The notes beneath the pieces are model-generated. The model made no database searches, was not told where the DNA came from, and worked only from the letters and a program-made list of their open reading frames with translations. Positions 6,856 to 8,594 of a stretch of DNA of 8,594 nucleotides are shown one piece after another (position 1 is the stretch's first letter; the number at the start of each line of letters is the position of its first letter). Source of the DNA: an uncultured Saprospiraceae bacterium (lineage in GTDB: Bacteria > Bacteroidota > Bacteroidia > Chitinophagales > Saprospiraceae). Location of the stretch: the NCBI GenBank assembly GCA_937952155.1, contig CALFYH010000225.1:1-8594 (forward strand). The letters run 5' to 3'. The position numbers were made by a program, and so were the translations under genes.

Positions 6856-7332
6856 CTACTTATTCATAAATGATGAATACATCCAAATCAATTTTTCTTG
6901 CATTCTTATATAATCGCTCATCAGCGCATTGGTGCCTTCGTCATCGGCATCAGCGGAGATCGCTAGGAGTTCGCGTTGGAGAGTGATGATGATTTTGAAA
7001 GATGCTAAAATATCTTCGACAGCCTTCATGCCATCACTGACTTGTACACTTTCCTTGATCTTTGAAATATTGCGATATTCGGTGTAATTGTGTCTCGGCG
7101 TGTGGCCCAAGGTAAGGATACGCTCAGCCACCTCGTCTATTTTCAGTAGCAAATCATTGTACAACTCTTCAAACTTCAGATGTAGTTCAAAGAATTTTTC
7201 TCCCTTGATATTCCAATGATATCCGCGAGTATTTTGGTAAAAGATAGAATAGTTGGCCAGGAGTTCATTGAGTTTGTCGGCCAAATGTATTGCTTTGTCA
7301 TTGTCTAGGCCGATGCGATTTGTATTATCCAT
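6856..7332 (-). CDS. dps: Dps family ferritin-like DNA-protecting protein (ferroxidase)
   Basis: Dps assembles into a cytoplasmic 12-mer that oxidises Fe(II), using H2O2 where possible, and stores the iron as a mineral, protecting DNA from Fenton damage. The ATG at 7332 gives 158 residues, the usual family length; a TTG further up (7401) would add an implausible hydrophobic extension. The intersubunit ferroxidase ligands are all present with exact family spacing: His39 ('GYHWNIKG'), His51 ('ELHLKFEELY'), Asp66 and Glu70 ('KIDEVAERI'). The rest is helical, ending 'WMYSSFMNK'. The short N-terminal tail has few basic residues, so direct DNA binding by a Lys-rich tail is not obvious. The gene appears monocistronic, with its own promoter candidate 33-40 bases upstream of the start. 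Oxidative-stress or stationary-phase control is typical of the family, but no regulator site can be identified here. Confidence 0.96.
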   Translation of the reverse strand: MDNTNRIGLDNDKAIHLADKLNELLANYSIFYQNTRGYHWNIKGEKFFELHLKFEELYNDLLLKIDEVAERILTLGHTPRHNYTEYRNISKIKESVQVSDGMKAVEDILASFKIIITLQRELLAISADADDEGTNALMSDYIRMQEKLIWMYSSFMNK

Positions 7333-7364
7333 TTTTTCTGTTTTTATGTGGAAAAATATTATTT

Positions 7365-7372
7365 CAAAGTTA
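7365..7372 (-). promoter_or_regulatory. Candidate -7 promoter box of dps
   Basis: The minus strand reads TAACTTTG, a full match to the Bacteroidota -7 consensus TAnnTTTG, placed 33 bases before the dps ATG; this leaves a short leader of roughly 25 bases. GTTG motifs occur further upstream (7390-7387), but none has the ideal distance for a -33 TTTG. The rest of the 178-base spacer up to 7510 holds only a short TCACA-N8-TGTGA inverted repeat (7405-7422) of uncertain meaning. Confidence 0.5.
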
Positions 7373-7510
7373 ATCCTTTTATGTAACAACTTGGGTAACA
7401 ATGATCACATAGCCTGCTGTGAGAGCAAGGTTGTATTTACTTTTTAGGCAAGTTCTTTTCTAGGTATTGCATGCCAAATGAAGACTTAGTTGAAGGGCGG
7501 AGTGCTTATT

Positions 7511-8494
7511 TTATGTGAATACGATCACTTTCCCAACATCTTTTGTCGAAAGCCCGTTTGCGGAGATGTCCGATAAAAGTAATGAATTAATATCTCTGGA
7601 AATATAGTTTGGGCTTATTAGATCAACTGCTTTTTGCAGCATATTACCGTTTGCTCCTGTTACTTGACCTATAAGCTCTACATTGTTTTTCTTGGCAAGT
7701 TTCACGAATTTATTCATCATTATTTTCATCAACCATTTCATAATACCTGGCAAGTTAACGCCTGCTTTGTGCATGGTTGCTGTATCCACAAACTTTAGAG
7801 AAACTACTTTTTTGGGTTGCAAAGCAATTGATTTTTTAAGAATGTCATCACCAAGTACATCAAAAACATAATCCACTTCTCTGGTTCTTAAAACCTGAGA
7901 AAAATCTTGTGTTTTGTAGTCAATAAATTGGTTAAGTCCTGCTTTGTTCAAATCGGCTTTGTCCGATTGACTACCAGTGCCAATTACAAAAAGTTCCATT
8001 TGTTTGGCAACTTGCAAAGCCTGAAAACCTACGCCACCGCCAACACCGTGAATGAGAATTTTTTCCCCCTTCTTTGCGTTTAATTGAGTTATACTATCAT
8101 AAGCTGTAAGTAAAGGTAAAGCAATTGTACCTGCTTCCTTAACATCTATGTTGTTGGGAATTTTTGCACAATATTTTGCTGGAATGCTAATTTCTTCTGC
8201 CCAAGTGCCAATGTCACTGAATAATCTGTAAAAAATTACCTTGTCACCAATAGAAAAATCTTTTACATTAGGCGCAACGTCTAAAACAATTCCTGCTCCG
8301 TCTATTCCACCAATTTGTGGGTTTTTGTATTTCAATGACGGAAAACCTTTCATCAAATCCATATCGACAGGATTGATTCGACTACTTGCCATTTTTACTT
8401 TTAATTCACCAGATTGTATTATTGGAGTTTCTATATTTTGAACTTTCATAGTGGAAAATTCTTTGCCTGCCTTTGTTCTAATGATTGCTCGCAT
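7511..8494 (-). CDS. Zinc-independent NAD(P)-dependent oxidoreductase, MDR superfamily (quinone oxidoreductase-like)
   Basis: The 327-residue product is a cytoplasmic medium-chain dehydrogenase/reductase that should use NAD(P)H to reduce a quinone, enone or aldehyde. The GroES-like N-terminal domain (about 1-125) includes 'SSRINPVDMDLMKG' (37-50) and 'GGIDGAGIVLDVAPNVKDFSIGDKV' (positions 62-86). The Rossmann domain starts around 126, with the nucleotide loop 'ILIHGVGGGVG' (146-156); the common form is AAxGGVG, so a His-Gly pair replaces the alanines. The cysteine cluster of the structural zinc lobe and the catalytic zinc ligands are absent, which places it with the quinone oxidoreductase-like branch. 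A Met/Lys-rich stretch at about 250-270 ('IMKWLMKIMMNKFVKLAKK') may be a lid or surface helix. It follows the truncated PAP2-like gene by 4 bases, so the two are probably co-transcribed. The substrate is unknown. Confidence 0.92.
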   Translation of the reverse strand: MRAIIRTKAGKEFSTMKVQNIETPIIQSGELKVKMASSRINPVDMDLMKGFPSLKYKNPQIGGIDGAGIVLDVAPNVKDFSIGDKVIFYRLFSDIGTWAEEISIPAKYCAKIPNNIDVKEAGTIALPLLTAYDSITQLNAKKGEKILIHGVGGGVGFQALQVAKQMELFVIGTGSQSDKADLNKAGLNQFIDYKTQDFSQVLRTREVDYVFDVLGDDILKKSIALQPKKVVSLKFVDTATMHKAGVNLPGIMKWLMKIMMNKFVKLAKKNNVELIGQVTGANGNMLQKAVDLISPNYISRDINSLLLSDISANGLSTKDVGKVIVFT

Positions 8495-8498
8495 ATTT

Positions 8499-8594
8499 TT
8501 AATTTATTTGAAAAAATTTACCGATTATTATTCCAAGAATGACTCCGCTTACGATGTCAGAAAACCAATGAAATGATGTCACAACAGATAGCAT
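8499..8594 (-). CDS. C-terminal end of a PAP2-like membrane phosphatase (truncated by the window edge)
   Basis: Translating from the window edge gives 31 codons and a TAA stop at 8499. They contain 'SFHWFSDIVSGVILGIIIG', which resembles the third signature of type 2 phosphatidic acid phosphatases: His, three residues, Asp, then a Gly-rich membrane helix. PAP2 enzymes are integral membrane phosphatases acting on lipid phosphates such as undecaprenyl pyrophosphate, phosphatidate or lipid A. The arginine normally six residues before the His is serine here, as in some divergent branches. Only the tail is visible, so the first residue seen is not a start codon claim. The stop lies 4 bases before the dehydrogenase ATG, implying an operon. 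Confidence 0.6.
   Translation of the reverse strand: MLSVVTSFHWFSDIVSGVILGIIIGKFFQIN

Noticed and set aside
5964..7332. The 241-residue gene and dps as a functional pair or toxin-antitoxin-like unit
   Set aside because: Their 166-base separation, the clear independent identity of Dps and the lack of any toxin or antitoxin motif give no support.
7405..7422. TCACA-N8-TGTGA as a CRP/FNR-type site upstream of dps
   Set aside because: The half sites are in the reverse order to a CRP site (TGTGA-N6-TCACA), and short arms of this kind are expected by chance.

Overview
The window looks like chromosomal DNA of a low-GC member of the Bacteroidota. The signs are a TonB-dependent receptor with an N-terminal carboxypeptidase-regulatory-like domain, a protein with a type IX secretion (T9SS) type A C-terminal sorting domain, and candidate -7 boxes of the Bacteroidota type (TAnnTTTG) upstream of several genes. 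I cannot name the genus. All nine genes supported here, one of them cut by the window edge, lie on the minus strand, so transcription runs from high to low coordinates. No tRNA, rRNA, CRISPR array, transposase or plus-strand gene was found, and no gene-free stretch exceeds 300 bases.

In transcription order, the right end (8594 to 7511) holds the last 31 codons of a probable PAP2-type membrane phosphatase. Four bases later comes a zinc-independent quinone oxidoreductase-like dehydrogenase of the MDR superfamily. A 178-base spacer with a good -7 box leads to dps (7332 to 6856), an iron-storing ferroxidase with all four metal ligands in place. Next are an unrecognised soluble 241-residue protein (6689 to 5964) and a conserved 134-residue protein of unknown function (5831 to 5427).

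The left two thirds is mostly cell-envelope biology. It holds a FAD-dependent amine oxidase of the polyamine oxidase/LSD1 type (5329 to 3428), a small predicted outer-membrane beta-barrel protein (3382 to 2759), a three-helix membrane protein (2754 to 2437) and a 750-residue TonB-dependent receptor (2284 to 32). The oxidase, barrel protein and three-helix protein are spaced like an operon (45 and 4 bases apart). The receptor has its own 152-base upstream region, with an inverted repeat across its candidate promoter.

The most notable observation is the amine oxidase. It appears to carry both a twin-arginine (Tat) signal at the N terminus and a T9SS sorting domain at the C terminus. This suggests that a cofactor-loaded flavoenzyme crosses the inner membrane already folded and is then delivered to the cell surface. 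Three inverted repeats in regulatory positions, upstream of the receptor, the oxidase and the 134-residue gene, are candidate operators. Most other content looks like ordinary housekeeping or accessory genes.
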